A stretch of DNA of 6,785 bases, taken from positions 1 to 6,785 of the forward strand of contig JADFJY010000065.1 of assembly GCA_022565935.1 (NCBI GenBank), written 5' to 3'. This DNA is from Nitrososphaerota archaeon. Lineage in GTDB: Archaea > Thermoproteota > Nitrososphaeria > Nitrososphaerales > Nitrosopumilaceae. Positions 1-5,056 of the stretch are shown piece after piece (the first letter of the stretch is position 1; each line of letters opens with the position of its first letter). The notes below the pieces were generated by a model. That model worked only from the letters and a program-made list of their open reading frames with translations. It did not search any database and was not told where the DNA came from. The position numbers were made by a program, and so were the translations under genes.

Positions 1-719
1 GCTTCACCGTTTGCTTGTGCAATGTTTGCTGCAGCAATACCTTCTGCTTGTGCTGCATGTTGTCTTGCCTCTACTTCAATTCTTTTAAGATCATTTTCTG
101 CCTTGAATGCCTTTTGCTCTGCCTCTACTTTGTCCTCAATTGCTCGTGCAAAGAGTTGTGAGAACTGAAAGTCAGTAATTGATACTATCTCTGTAGTGAT
201 ATGGAATTCTTGTAAACGAGAACTAATATCGGCTTCAATGTCTGCCTTTACTTGAGGTCTTTTTGTGATTAGTTCTTCTGCGTTATAGTTTGCAGTGACT
301 TGCTTTACAACTTCCTCTACAGTTGGCGTGATTATTCTATTTTCATAGTCTAATCCCACTGTTTGGTATAAGATATGAATCTTATCTGGTGTTGGATGAT
401 AGTTTACTGTAATTTCAGTGGATACCGTTTGTAGGTCTTTAGATGCAGCTGATGTTGCTTTTACAAATTTCAATGTTCGAATCTCCATTTGTACTACAGA
501 GTCTGCAAATGGCGTTACAAAGTGGAGTCCTTCTGTTAGTGGTGGTACAGTAAGATCAACTGCGTTCCAGTGTAGTAAAACTCCCCGATGTCCTGCATCA
601 ACAATTTGTACTGCAGAACCTACCACTACTCCAATTACAATTAATACAACAATGCCAATTAAAACTACTTTAACTGCGCCACCTGGCACATTGATTTTTG
701 GGTTTTCGTATCTTGACAA
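1..719 (-). CDS. SPFH/prohibitin-like membrane protein (3' end outside window)
   Basis: The reverse strand is open from a TTG at 719 to the left edge, giving 239 residues without a stop. Residues 1-15 are a short basic start (LSRYENPKINVPGG), residues 16-37 form one strongly hydrophobic helix, and the rest matches an SPFH/band-7 domain: VDAGHRGVLLHW near 40-51, a mid-domain region around NYHPTPDKIHILYQ, ITPTVEEVVKQVTANYNAEELITKRP, then an Ala/Glu/Gln-rich coiled coil (EAEQKAFKAENDLKRIEVEARQ is typical of prohibitins). Family proteins are membrane-anchored, oligomerise into rings or scaffolds, and often modulate membrane proteases; the exact role here is inferred. No in-frame ATG lies between the preceding TAA and the domain, so TTG 719 is the best start; a TATA-like element about 31 bp upstream supports a very short leader. 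The C-terminus is missing because of the window edge, not decay. Confidence 0.93.
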   Translation of the reverse strand, partial: MSRYENPKINVPGGAVKVVLIGIVVLIVIGVVVGSAVQIVDAGHRGVLLHWNAVDLTVPPLTEGLHFVTPFADSVVQMEIRTLKFVKATSAASKDLQTVSTEITVNYHPTPDKIHILYQTVGLDYENRIITPTVEEVVKQVTANYNAEELITKRPQVKADIEADISSRLQEFHITTEIVSITDFQFSQLFARAIEDKVEAEQKAFKAENDLKRIEVEARQHAAQAEGIAAANIAQANGE

Positions 720-745
720 ATTACATTATTCATCAAATGTTAGGG

Positions 746-754
746 ATAATTATA
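746..754 (-). promoter_or_regulatory. TATA-like box of the SPFH gene
   Basis: The reverse strand reads TATAATTAT, centred about 31 bp before the TTG start at 719. That spacing fits archaeal TATA-to-start distance with a leader of only a few bases. No Shine-Dalgarno motif is visible. Confidence 0.4.
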
Positions 755-784
755 CCATGGCATCCAATAGATGTGTATTCACAC

Positions 785-1108
785 CTATCTTCCAGGTCTT
801 TTGAATTCTTGTTTAATTTTACACTCTGATGCTGAAGAGTTTTGATATTTCTTATTGGGTTTTTTCTCTTTTGATTTTTTAGATTCTTTTATCTCTTCAA
901 CTTTGAAAACTTTTTCAAGAGGTTTTGAGACTTTTTTTATCTTTTGTGGATAAATTATGTTAGAACCCGAAGAGTGTTGATATTTCTTATTGGGTTTTTT
1001 CTTTTTTGTTTTTGTAGTATCTTTAGGGTTTTTTTTTGTCCATTTGATATTCTTAATATCAGATGATGAATACCTTTCAATGATATAATCTCCTAATGAA
1101 TTACCCAT
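785..1108 (-). CDS. small lysine-rich protein with an internal duplication, unknown function
   Basis: This is a 107-aa open frame starting at ATG 1108 and ending in TAG at 785-787. I recognise no family. The first 20 residues (MGNSLGDYIIERYSSSDIKN) are mixed; the remainder is very basic and low in complexity, with KKPNKKYQHSSGS and KKPNKKYQNSSAS as two copies 45 codons apart, encoded by a near-identical 40 bp DNA repeat. No signal peptide or membrane helix is seen, so a cytoplasmic, possibly nucleic-acid- or membrane-surface-binding protein is inferred. A CTTAAG box centred about 27 bp before the ATG supports leaderless transcription and thus a real gene. It sits 43 bp after the CFI-box gene and 65 bp before the SPFH gene, same strand. 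The 302-aa membrane protein near the right end carries the same KKPNKK motif in its tail. Low complexity leaves some doubt that it is translated. Confidence 0.6.
   Translation of the reverse strand: MGNSLGDYIIERYSSSDIKNIKWTKKNPKDTTKTKKKKPNKKYQHSSGSNIIYPQKIKKVSKPLEKVFKVEEIKESKKSKEKKPNKKYQNSSASECKIKQEFKRPGR
834..873. repeat. 40 bp direct repeat, copy 1
   Basis: Bases 834-873 match 969-1008 at 38 of 40 positions (differences at 841/976 and 868/1003). The offset of 135 bp is exactly 45 codons, so the repeat keeps the reading frame of the Lys-rich gene and encodes its KKPNKKYQ-SS unit. Confidence 0.9.
969..1008. repeat. 40 bp direct repeat, copy 2
   Basis: Second copy of the in-frame repeat within the Lys-rich gene; see the copy at 834-873. 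The T-rich core TTATTGGGTTTTTT recurs once more at 5664-5677, inside the 302-aa protein gene, where it again encodes KKPNK. Confidence 0.9.
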
Positions 1109-1131
1109 GTTTCGTCCATTCAGATAATCAA

Positions 1132-1137
1132 CTTAAG
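1132..1137 (-). promoter_or_regulatory. possible TATA element of the Lys-rich gene
   Basis: CTTAAG is centred 26-27 bp before ATG 1108, the spacing expected for a leaderless archaeal transcript. The box is a weak match and overlaps the 43 bp gap after the CFI-box gene, so read-through from upstream is equally possible. Confidence 0.3.
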
Positions 1138-1151
1138 CGTATTGAAAAAAT

Positions 1152-2297
1152 TTAGAACTTCTTTTTAATTCCAAAAATCACAATTGCTGGAATTCCAGCA
1201 TACATGCCAATATTTAGTAGAATTAATGAAATTCCATAACCTAACACTTCAGATTCTGAATCCATATCAACATAGTTTAGAATTGATAGAGATGAGATCA
1301 TTGGGGTAATTGCTAGTCTAACCAATCCTTTGAAAACGGGATTTTCACGTTCATAGTCTGCAATAATTGGTGAAAATGAATAGTAGAATTCGTTAAATAA
1401 TTCAATAAATGATGTTCCTAATTCTGTTTGAAGTAAATGATCATCTCTGAGTTCTCGTAGTTGTTGTACTTGTGGCGCTAACTCTGTTCCATATGTTGCA
1501 GTAGCAATAAGGCATCCACCTCCAGGACCAGCACTAAAACTTGAAAAACAATTACCGTTAATCAACACATTACCGAATTCTTCTTCAGTTGTACCCTGTG
1601 ATAATATTTCTTGATGTTGTATTACAACTAGTCTTACATAACCATCTTGTGTTAGTTTTTCAATTTTTGCACCATAAACTCCTTGACGACCAAAGGATGA
1701 TTCACAATCAAAAATGATACTCTTGTCAGCGCTACCGCTAATTTCTGCATACTCAAAACTTGATGACTCCATTGCACCAGACCATTGAGTATCAGAAAAT
1801 ATCAAGAGTTTTGCTTTATCATCCGGTATTTCTTTTCTTAGTTCTGCTTCTATTATTTTCTCTATTTCTTGTGGTTTTGTAAGTTGTGGTGTAGGTGCTT
1901 GGTTGAAAATCATTGTCCCAGTTATAATTATTTCATTGTTTGCTCTTTTGAATGGAATTGTAACTGTTCTATCAAAAGGTGTTGTAGTTTCATCATAAGA
2001 GCTAAGTAGTAAACCTGAAACAAATATCTCAAAATTACTATCATCAGAACCAATTTTGGCATCAATTAAATTTCGAGGTAGTGTAATTACTAGTTCTCCA
2101 CGGGCTCTAGTTTCAAGTGTGATAATTAGTGATGTAGATTCAGGATCTATTTCAAAGTCTAAAATTGTTCCTCCACGTATATTATAAATTGGGTCTTGGA
2201 ACTGCTGCGCAAAAGTAGGGGATACAAATGCTACAAACATTACTGCAACCAATGTAATTATGATAATCTTTGCCTTCACTGATAGAATTTGTTTCAT
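1152..2297 (-). CDS. exported CFI-box protein with C-terminal membrane helix
   Basis: 381 aa from ATG 2297. An in-frame TTG eight codons upstream (2321) is rejected because the ATG begins a textbook signal peptide: MKQILSVKAK, a hydrophobic core to residue 27, then SPTFA|QQ with likely cleavage after Ala30. Residues 31-250 form a beta-rich exported region with no family I can name. Residues 258-290 (GGGCLIATATYG, then LAPQVQQLRELRD) match the CFI-box C-terminal domain common on exported thaumarchaeal proteins; C262 is the conserved cysteine, and C198 and C250 are other cysteines. The region 305-340 (FSPIIADYERENP) follows the usual downstream pattern, and 351-376 is a membrane helix ending in a basic IKKKF tail, so the protein is probably anchored facing outwards. 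The role of the domain is uncertain; surface sorting or anchoring is inferred. The gene may head a minus-strand run with the two genes downstream. Confidence 0.92.
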   Translation of the reverse strand: MKQILSVKAKIIIITLVAVMFVAFVSPTFAQQFQDPIYNIRGGTILDFEIDPESTSLIITLETRARGELVITLPRNLIDAKIGSDDSNFEIFVSGLLLSSYDETTTPFDRTVTIPFKRANNEIIITGTMIFNQAPTPQLTKPQEIEKIIEAELRKEIPDDKAKLLIFSDTQWSGAMESSSFEYAEISGSADKSIIFDCESSFGRQGVYGAKIEKLTQDGYVRLVVIQHQEILSQGTTEEEFGNVLINGNCFSSFSAGPGGGCLIATATYGTELAPQVQQLRELRDDHLLQTELGTSFIELFNEFYYSFSPIIADYERENPVFKGLVRLAITPMISSLSILNYVDMDSESEVLGYGISLILLNIGMYAGIPAIVIFGIKKKF

Positions 2298-2325
2298 AGG
2301 GGACAAATAAACCCAGAACAAAGAA

Positions 2326-2333
2326 CATTTAGC
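2326..2333 (-). promoter_or_regulatory. possible TATA element of the CFI-box gene
   Basis: The reverse strand reads GCTAAATG, about 33 bp before ATG 2297, which would leave a leader of about 6 nt. It lies just after the terminator hairpin at 2350-2382, giving the gene its own promoter downstream of that hairpin. Confidence 0.3.
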
Positions 2334-2349
2334 AATAATTTTTGATTTG

Positions 2350-2382
2350 AAAAAAAAAGTCAGTCTCCTTATTTTGGAGACT
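2350..2382 (-). terminator. minus-strand hairpin plus U-tract
   Basis: On the reverse strand AGTCTCC (2382-2376) pairs perfectly over 7 bp with GGAGACT (2368-2362), with a 7-nt loop, and a run of nine T (2358-2350) follows after three bases. This has the form of an intrinsic terminator for a minus-strand transcript. No protein gene ends here, and the next minus-strand gene upstream stops at 2702, so it should end either a long 3' tail or a small RNA. Confidence 0.65.
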
Positions 2383-2460
2383 CTGTTATGTATTAACTAG
2401 TTTATGTGAGCATTTGGGCTCTTCCAGCTAACACCGCGAGATGTCTCTGACTCAATGAAA
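2350..2460 (-). ncRNA. candidate small RNA ending at the 2350-2382 terminator
   Basis: A TTTTTTAT box on the reverse strand (about 2481-2489) would place transcription start near 2459. The roughly 110-nt product would contain a GAGC/GCTC hairpin (loop CCAAAT) nested in UUAGCU/AGUUAA pairing, then the terminator hairpin with U9. No open frame of useful length is seen in this stretch. It matches no RNA family I know, and it could instead be the 5' leader of the CFI-box gene. Confidence 0.3.
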
Positions 2461-2701
2461 CAACTAGAATTGTGTTTGAGATAAAAAATCAGAATAAAAA
2501 ATAATTACACTTTGCTTAAAGAAATTTTTGTTTTTTACGCCTGGTGAAACTGCGATCATATTGTGCTGGATTTTATGTTTTTCAAAGCGTTTTATAATTT
2601 GAAAATTCCATCAGAAATGCTGATGATTATATCAAGGTGTTCTCTCTGATTCCTCTTAGTTATGATGAGTTTGCCGAATTATGAAGCACAACTATACAAA
2701 A
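2383..2701. other. gene-poor intergenic stretch
   Basis: No protein gene is supported here. It holds the candidate small RNA and its promoter at the left, and on the plus strand a TTTTATAATTT box (about 2589-2599) followed by CATCAG/CTGATG pairing and C/D-like motifs. Short open stretches exist on the plus strand (about 2518-2596 and 2598-2682, separated by a TAA), but they lack start codons and look like chance or an old remnant. Confidence 0.5.
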
Positions 2702-2905
2702 CTAGGCAGTTTTTCGCCTTGAACATCCACATTCTACATAGACTATTTTGAATTCACCATCTGTTTTGATGTTATGTGACATTGGTCTTCTACATTGTTG
2801 ACATTCTACAAATCCGTGATATTCATCAACTTTAATCATCTTGTGATCCCATGATTTTGTCTCTTCATTCCAAAATACAGAGTTGATTTCAGTTGGATTA
2901 GCCAT
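2702..2905 (-). CDS. 67-aa zinc-ribbon protein, unknown function
   Basis: Starts at ATG 2905 and stops at 2702-2704. The sequence opens with MANPTEINSVFWNEETKSWD, then carries VECQQCRRPMSH with C35 and C38, and VECGCSRRK with C59 and C61; the CxxC + CxC arrangement with nearby H44 suggests one bound zinc ion in a small ribbon fold. There is no membrane helix or signal peptide, so it is cytoplasmic. Small zinc ribbons of this type in archaea often accompany transcription, translation or nucleic-acid handling, but nothing here fixes the role. A TTTATTTTA-like AT box at 2935-2943 on the opposite strand sits about 34 bp before the start, giving a leader of about 7 nt. The RAM regulator ends 60 bp upstream on the same strand, so both could share a transcript. 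Confidence 0.82.
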   Translation of the reverse strand: MANPTEINSVFWNEETKSWDHKMIKVDEYHGFVECQQCRRPMSHNIKTDGEFKIVYVECGCSRRKTA

Positions 2906-2965
2906 ATCTGCTTTTAGAAATAATGAACTTGAGATTTATTTTAGCATTCATGTTTTCTAGTTCAA

Positions 2966-3217
2966 TCATGATTGTTCTGGAATAGTATGTATGGTATTGG
3001 TATGAGTTATTTTTTCAATCTTTCTTATTTTTAGTAAAGTTTGTTCAAAGGATTCCATATCATCATATCTTAATTTGCAAATAAAATCAAAAATTCCATA
3101 TGTTCCTTGCACTTCATCGCATAACTCTTTGAGTTTTTCAATTGTTTGAATTTCAGATCCCATATCACAATTAACTAAAACAAATGATATTCCCATATCC
3201 AATATATCAAATTTCAT
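2966..3217 (-). CDS. stand-alone Lrp/AsnC ligand-binding (RAM) domain protein
   Basis: 83 aa from ATG 3217. From residue 10 the protein follows the Lrp/AsnC C-terminal regulatory domain: FVLVNCDMGSE, then IEKLKEL, EVQGTYGIFDFICKLRYDD (the G-x-YD ligand-loop signature as G-x-FD), and a final helix leading to KIRKIEKITHTNT. The N-terminal helix-turn-helix is absent; the length is normal for archaeal single-domain forms, which make dimers and higher rings, bind small molecules such as amino acids, and may modulate full-length Lrp proteins. Start choice is open: ATG 3196 (MGISFVLVN) matches the usual short N-terminus and lies 27 bp from a CTTTATTA box, whereas ATG 3217 lies a similar distance from an upstream A/T box. 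It is divergent from the nuclease gene, with 91 bp between starts. Confidence 0.9.
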   Translation of the reverse strand: MKFDILDMGISFVLVNCDMGSEIQTIEKLKELCDEVQGTYGIFDFICKLRYDDMESFEQTLLKIRKIEKITHTNTIHTIPEQS

Positions 3218-3308
3218 GTAATAAAGGTAACTTTATTTTTTTAGAAAAAAATGAATTTCTAGCATATTAAAAGAGTTTAAAATTACACTAAAATAACAAA
3301 CATGCAAG
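3218..3308. promoter_or_regulatory. divergent promoter region (RAM regulator / nuclease)
   Basis: Rightwards, TTTAAAAT at 3276-3283 is centred about 29 bp before ATG 3309, so the nuclease transcript is probably leaderless. Leftwards, two AT boxes (about 3220-3227 and 3236-3244, reverse strand) match the two possible regulator starts. No repeat that could be an operator was found between them. Confidence 0.5.
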
Positions 3309-3974
3309 ATGCCTTTCTTCAACCACATCCCGATTAATTTTCAGCAAGCAGAATTAATTGAAAAAGATGATTCACATTATTATCAAACACCGAATGGCGA
3401 TATCTATCCATCAATTACCACTATTCTGCAAAAGACAATGCCTGCAGAAAAACAGCAAAGCCTGCAAAATTGGAAAGAGCAAGAAGCAGCTGCTCAATAT
3501 ATCACAGAAGAATCCTCAATTGTAGGCACGCAAACTCACAAATTAATTGAAAATCACCTAAATGAAATTCCTCAAACAGACGAGGTCAGACTATTGTCAG
3601 TTGCCCATTTCAATAATCTAATTCCATTTTTACAGAAAATCAACGATATTCATGGAACTGAATTAAGACTATACAGTAATAAAATGAAACTGGCAGGAAC
3701 ATCAGATTGTATTGGCAAATATGATGGAGAATTATCAATTATAGACTATAAAACAAAAAGAAGTAATCAACAAGAAGAATGGATGACTGATCATTTTATT
3801 CAAGGTACTGCATATTCTGAAATGTTCAAAGAACTAACAGGGATTGAGATAAAACAAATTGTGATTCTAGTTAGTAGTGAAAAAAATACGAGAATGGAAT
3901 TTGTAAAAAAAACTGATGATTACAAAGATCTACTGCTTCAACGTCTAAATCAGTTCTATGAAGTTATAGAGTAA
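3309..3974 (+). CDS. PD-(D/E)XK exonuclease, MGME1/RecB-like
   Basis: 221 aa, ATG 3309 to TAA 3974, a complete single-domain nuclease. Motifs in order: PSITTIL (34-40) and W55, as in MGME1-type enzymes; GTQTHKLIE with G73, H77 and E81; GTELRLYSNKMKLAGTSD with E118, G130 and D133; the catalytic IIDYKTKR with D146 and K148; and QGTAYSEMF with Q165 and Y169 (RecB-type Q-x3-Y motif). Aspartates D133 and D146 with K148 would bind metal and cut DNA. The family degrades single-stranded DNA ends and flaps in repair or replication; human MGME1 does so in mitochondria, and phage relatives exist. That this protein acts on DNA ends in the cytoplasm is inferred from the complete motif set. It stands alone with its own TATA box, with no helicase or recombinase gene beside it, so the partner is unknown. 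Confidence 0.88.
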   Translation: MPFFNHIPINFQQAELIEKDDSHYYQTPNGDIYPSITTILQKTMPAEKQQSLQNWKEQEAAAQYITEESSIVGTQTHKLIENHLNEIPQTDEVRLLSVAHFNNLIPFLQKINDIHGTELRLYSNKMKLAGTSDCIGKYDGELSIIDYKTKRSNQQEEWMTDHFIQGTAYSEMFKELTGIEIKQIVILVSSEKNTRMEFVKKTDDYKDLLLQRLNQFYEVIE

Positions 3975-4025
3975 AAATCTGTAAATTTACTAGTAGAATT
4001 TATTGAAATATCAATATCCGCGATG

Positions 4026-4031
4026 TATTAA
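4026..4031 (+). promoter_or_regulatory. TATA-like box of the 71-aa membrane protein gene
   Basis: TATTAA centred 27-28 bp before ATG 4056; spacing fits a leaderless transcript. The nuclease stop is at 3974, so this gene is probably transcribed on its own. Confidence 0.35.
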
Positions 4032-4055
4032 TGTGAATTAAACTCAGAAATTATC

Positions 4056-4271
4056 ATGGATGAGAGAAAATGTTATGAATGTGGTGAAAAAGGATTTCAA
4101 GAATATGAAGGTAAATTTCGTTGTGAAAAACATCACACTGAGGTAAAACGAAAAGCCTACATTAAATTTGATAAAAGAGCAAAACTCATGAAATTTGGAA
4201 TAATAATTGTTGCTGTAATTGGAGTGATAATAGGCTCTATAGTAATTTATCAATTCGTTTCAAATTTGTAA
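4056..4271 (+). CDS. 71-aa zinc-ribbon protein with one membrane helix
   Basis: ATG 4056 to TAA 4271. The N-terminus MDERKCYECGEKGF has C6 and C9, followed by FRCEKHH with C23 and H26/H27, a compact CxxC...CxxH/H zinc site. A basic stretch (KRKAYIKFDKRAKLMK) leads to a single hydrophobic helix at about 47-68 and a four-residue tail. By the positive-inside rule the zinc head should lie in the cytoplasm, held at the membrane. Function is unknown; such proteins are common and unnamed in archaea. A frame on the opposite strand over the same bases is a shadow, since the zinc and membrane pattern is clearly on the plus strand. Seven A follow the stop codon, then the repeat-rich intergenic block. 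Confidence 0.82.
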   Translation: MDERKCYECGEKGFQEYEGKFRCEKHHTEVKRKAYIKFDKRAKLMKFGIIIVAVIGVIIGSIVIYQFVSNL

Positions 4272-4278
4272 AAAAATA

Positions 4279-4442
4279 ACGAATTAGGACACGAGGATTA
4301 ATTGGAAAACACATTTGAATATTAGATGCTTCCATCTTTTTCCGTGTTTTCCTCTTTCCCTATCTTTCTGCCTCTACAAAGTTTTCCATTAGAATCCTTC
4401 AGATTCTGATGAATTTTCTTGGCAGTTTGATAGATCCTCGTT
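4279..4442. repeat. nested inverted-repeat block (structured RNA or small mobile-element remnant)
   Basis: Outer arms ACGAGGATT (4291-4299) and GATCCTCGT (4433-4441) are inverted, with one G-T pair. Inside are two further hairpins. The first is GGAAAACAC (4304-4312) with GTGTTTTCC (4344-4352), 9 bp perfect, capped by AGATG/CATCT around a CTTC loop (4324-4337). The second is CATTAGAATC (4387-4396) with GATTCTGATG (4402-4411), 10 bp with one G-T pair and loop CTTCA. The block is preceded by ACGAATTAGGAC (4279-4290), repeated at 6673-6684. Read on the minus strand it ends in T7 (4276-4270). No start-bearing frame of useful length is present, though a 28-codon basic open stretch exists on the minus strand. 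Strand and nature are unresolved. Confidence 0.6.
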
Positions 4443-4575
4443 ACAGTAAATATGTAAAAATAAAATTTAAGTATTTATTAAAATATATTAAAAGTTGTTT
4501 AGAATTGATATTAAATATGTACAAATGTATATAATTTATTTGATCTAGTTTATCATTCAATATGACATATTATTT
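4443..4575. other. AT-rich intergenic stretch
   Basis: Strongly AT-rich with no gene. TAAATATGTA occurs twice (4447-4456 and 4512-4521). AGTTTATC around 4547-4554 is TATA-like and sits about 25-27 bp before ATG 4576. Confidence 0.5.
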
Positions 4576-4685
4576 ATGAAGGTTGAAGTATCCACAATAT
4601 CCTATTGTCGTGTTACATGTCGATGCATACGGCAAGACAAGTAAAGGACATGCCCAAAAAACTTCAATCTTTTAAATTTCTTTTT
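4576..4685 (+). ncRNA. candidate structured RNA or leaderless micro-ORF region
   Basis: GAAGGTTGAAGT (4578-4589) can pair with ACTTCAATCTTT (4661-4672) over 12 bp with two G-T pairs. Inside are ACAATA/TATTGT with a three-base loop (4594-4608) and CATGTC/GACATG (4616-4621, 4647-4652). A T-rich run follows the outer arm. The same strand has a TATA-like box about 27 bp before 4576 and two micro-ORFs: 4576-4644 (22 aa, MKVEVSTISYCRVTC..., with C11, C15 and C17) and 4617-4700 (27 aa, MSMHTARQVKDMPKK...). Either an RNA or a small peptide gene could explain the region; neither is proven. Confidence 0.3.
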
Positions 4686-4709
4686 ATGAAAAAAATATAA
4701 AATATTTTC

Positions 4710-4716
4710 TTTAAAT
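4710..4716 (+). promoter_or_regulatory. TATA-like box of the 88-aa protein gene
   Basis: TTTAAAT is centred about 32 bp before ATG 4745. A second candidate, TATAAAATA near 4695-4703, would give a leader of about 20 nt that includes ATGATGATTTA. Confidence 0.35.
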
Positions 4717-4744
4717 GCAATAACAAAGTATCTATGATGATTTA

Positions 4745-5011
4745 ATGAGTGAAACTTGGAGAGACAGACTAAGCAGAAGAAGATCAGAGATAGGAATTCA
4801 AGGACCAGAATATGATTACATACAAAGTTATATCGAATTTTATTGTTCTGAGGCAGATCGTAGATGTAAAGAAATTGATATGAACAAAACTGTGGATGAA
4901 GTAATTGATTCTATGAAAAACGAAGACTTTGATAAATTTACAAGATCAGTAATTGATTCTATACATAAAAAACAAGGATATGATGGACAAGCCCCTGCAC
5001 AGATGGCTTGA
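4745..5011 (+). CDS. 88-aa helical protein, unknown function
   Basis: ATG 4745 to TGA 5011. I do not recognise a family. The protein begins MSETWRDRLSRRRSEIGIQG, which is strongly basic, then carries a predicted helix PEYDYIQSYIEFYCSEADRR with C34 and C41 seven residues apart, and an acidic helix VDEVIDSMKNEDFDKFTRSV before a flexible GYDGQAPAQMA tail. There is no signal peptide or membrane helix; it is a soluble cytoplasmic protein of mixed charge. The sequence is not low-complexity and the start follows a plausible TATA box, so the gene is probably real. It is convergent with the 72-aa gene, 45 bp apart, with T-tracts on both strands between them. Confidence 0.75.
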   Translation: MSETWRDRLSRRRSEIGIQGPEYDYIQSYIEFYCSEADRRCKEIDMNKTVDEVIDSMKNEDFDKFTRSVIDSIHKKQGYDGQAPAQMA

Positions 5012-5056
5012 TAGTTTAGAAACTTTTTTTAAAAAATTAGTATAAAAAATAAAATT
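5012..5056. terminator. bidirectional T-tract terminator between convergent genes
   Basis: On the plus strand T7 at 5024-5030 lies just after the 88-aa gene stop. On the minus strand the A-runs at 5031-5036 and 5044-5049 give T6 tracts after the 72-aa gene. Archaeal RNA polymerase stops on such tracts without a hairpin. Confidence 0.5.

Noticed and set aside
418..804. 128-codon plus-strand open frame
   Set aside because: It lies opposite the SPFH gene, whose domain and helix pattern are clear on the minus strand; the plus-strand product is Thr/Ser-rich without any domain.
1080..1120. Eight-codon minus-strand frame (MDETWVIH) overlapping the start of the Lys-rich gene
   Set aside because: Could be an upstream ORF, but it is too short to judge and the leaderless promoter spacing fits the main ATG better.
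2401..2480. Possible tRNA-like fold around AGCTGGAAGAGC on the minus strand
   Set aside because: No GTTCGA-type T-arm, no acceptor stem and no anticodon arm could be drawn.
2518..2682. Two consecutive plus-strand open stretches (second ends ...SLIPLSYDEFAEL) separated by a TAA
   Set aside because: They could be a decayed gene, but there is no start codon or recognisable domain, and 25-28 codon open stretches are common by chance.
3981..3990. Palindrome GTAAATTTAC after the nuclease gene
   Set aside because: A 10 bp AT-rich palindrome without a following T-tract is expected by chance in this composition.
4044..4253. 69-codon minus-strand frame rich in Tyr and Phe
   Set aside because: Shadow of the 71-aa zinc-ribbon protein, where cysteine spacing and a membrane helix are evident on the plus strand.
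4291..4441. Insertion sequence with terminal inverted repeats
   Set aside because: The 9 bp outer arms resemble TIRs, but there is no transposase gene and no clear target-site duplication, so it is reported only as an inverted-repeat block.
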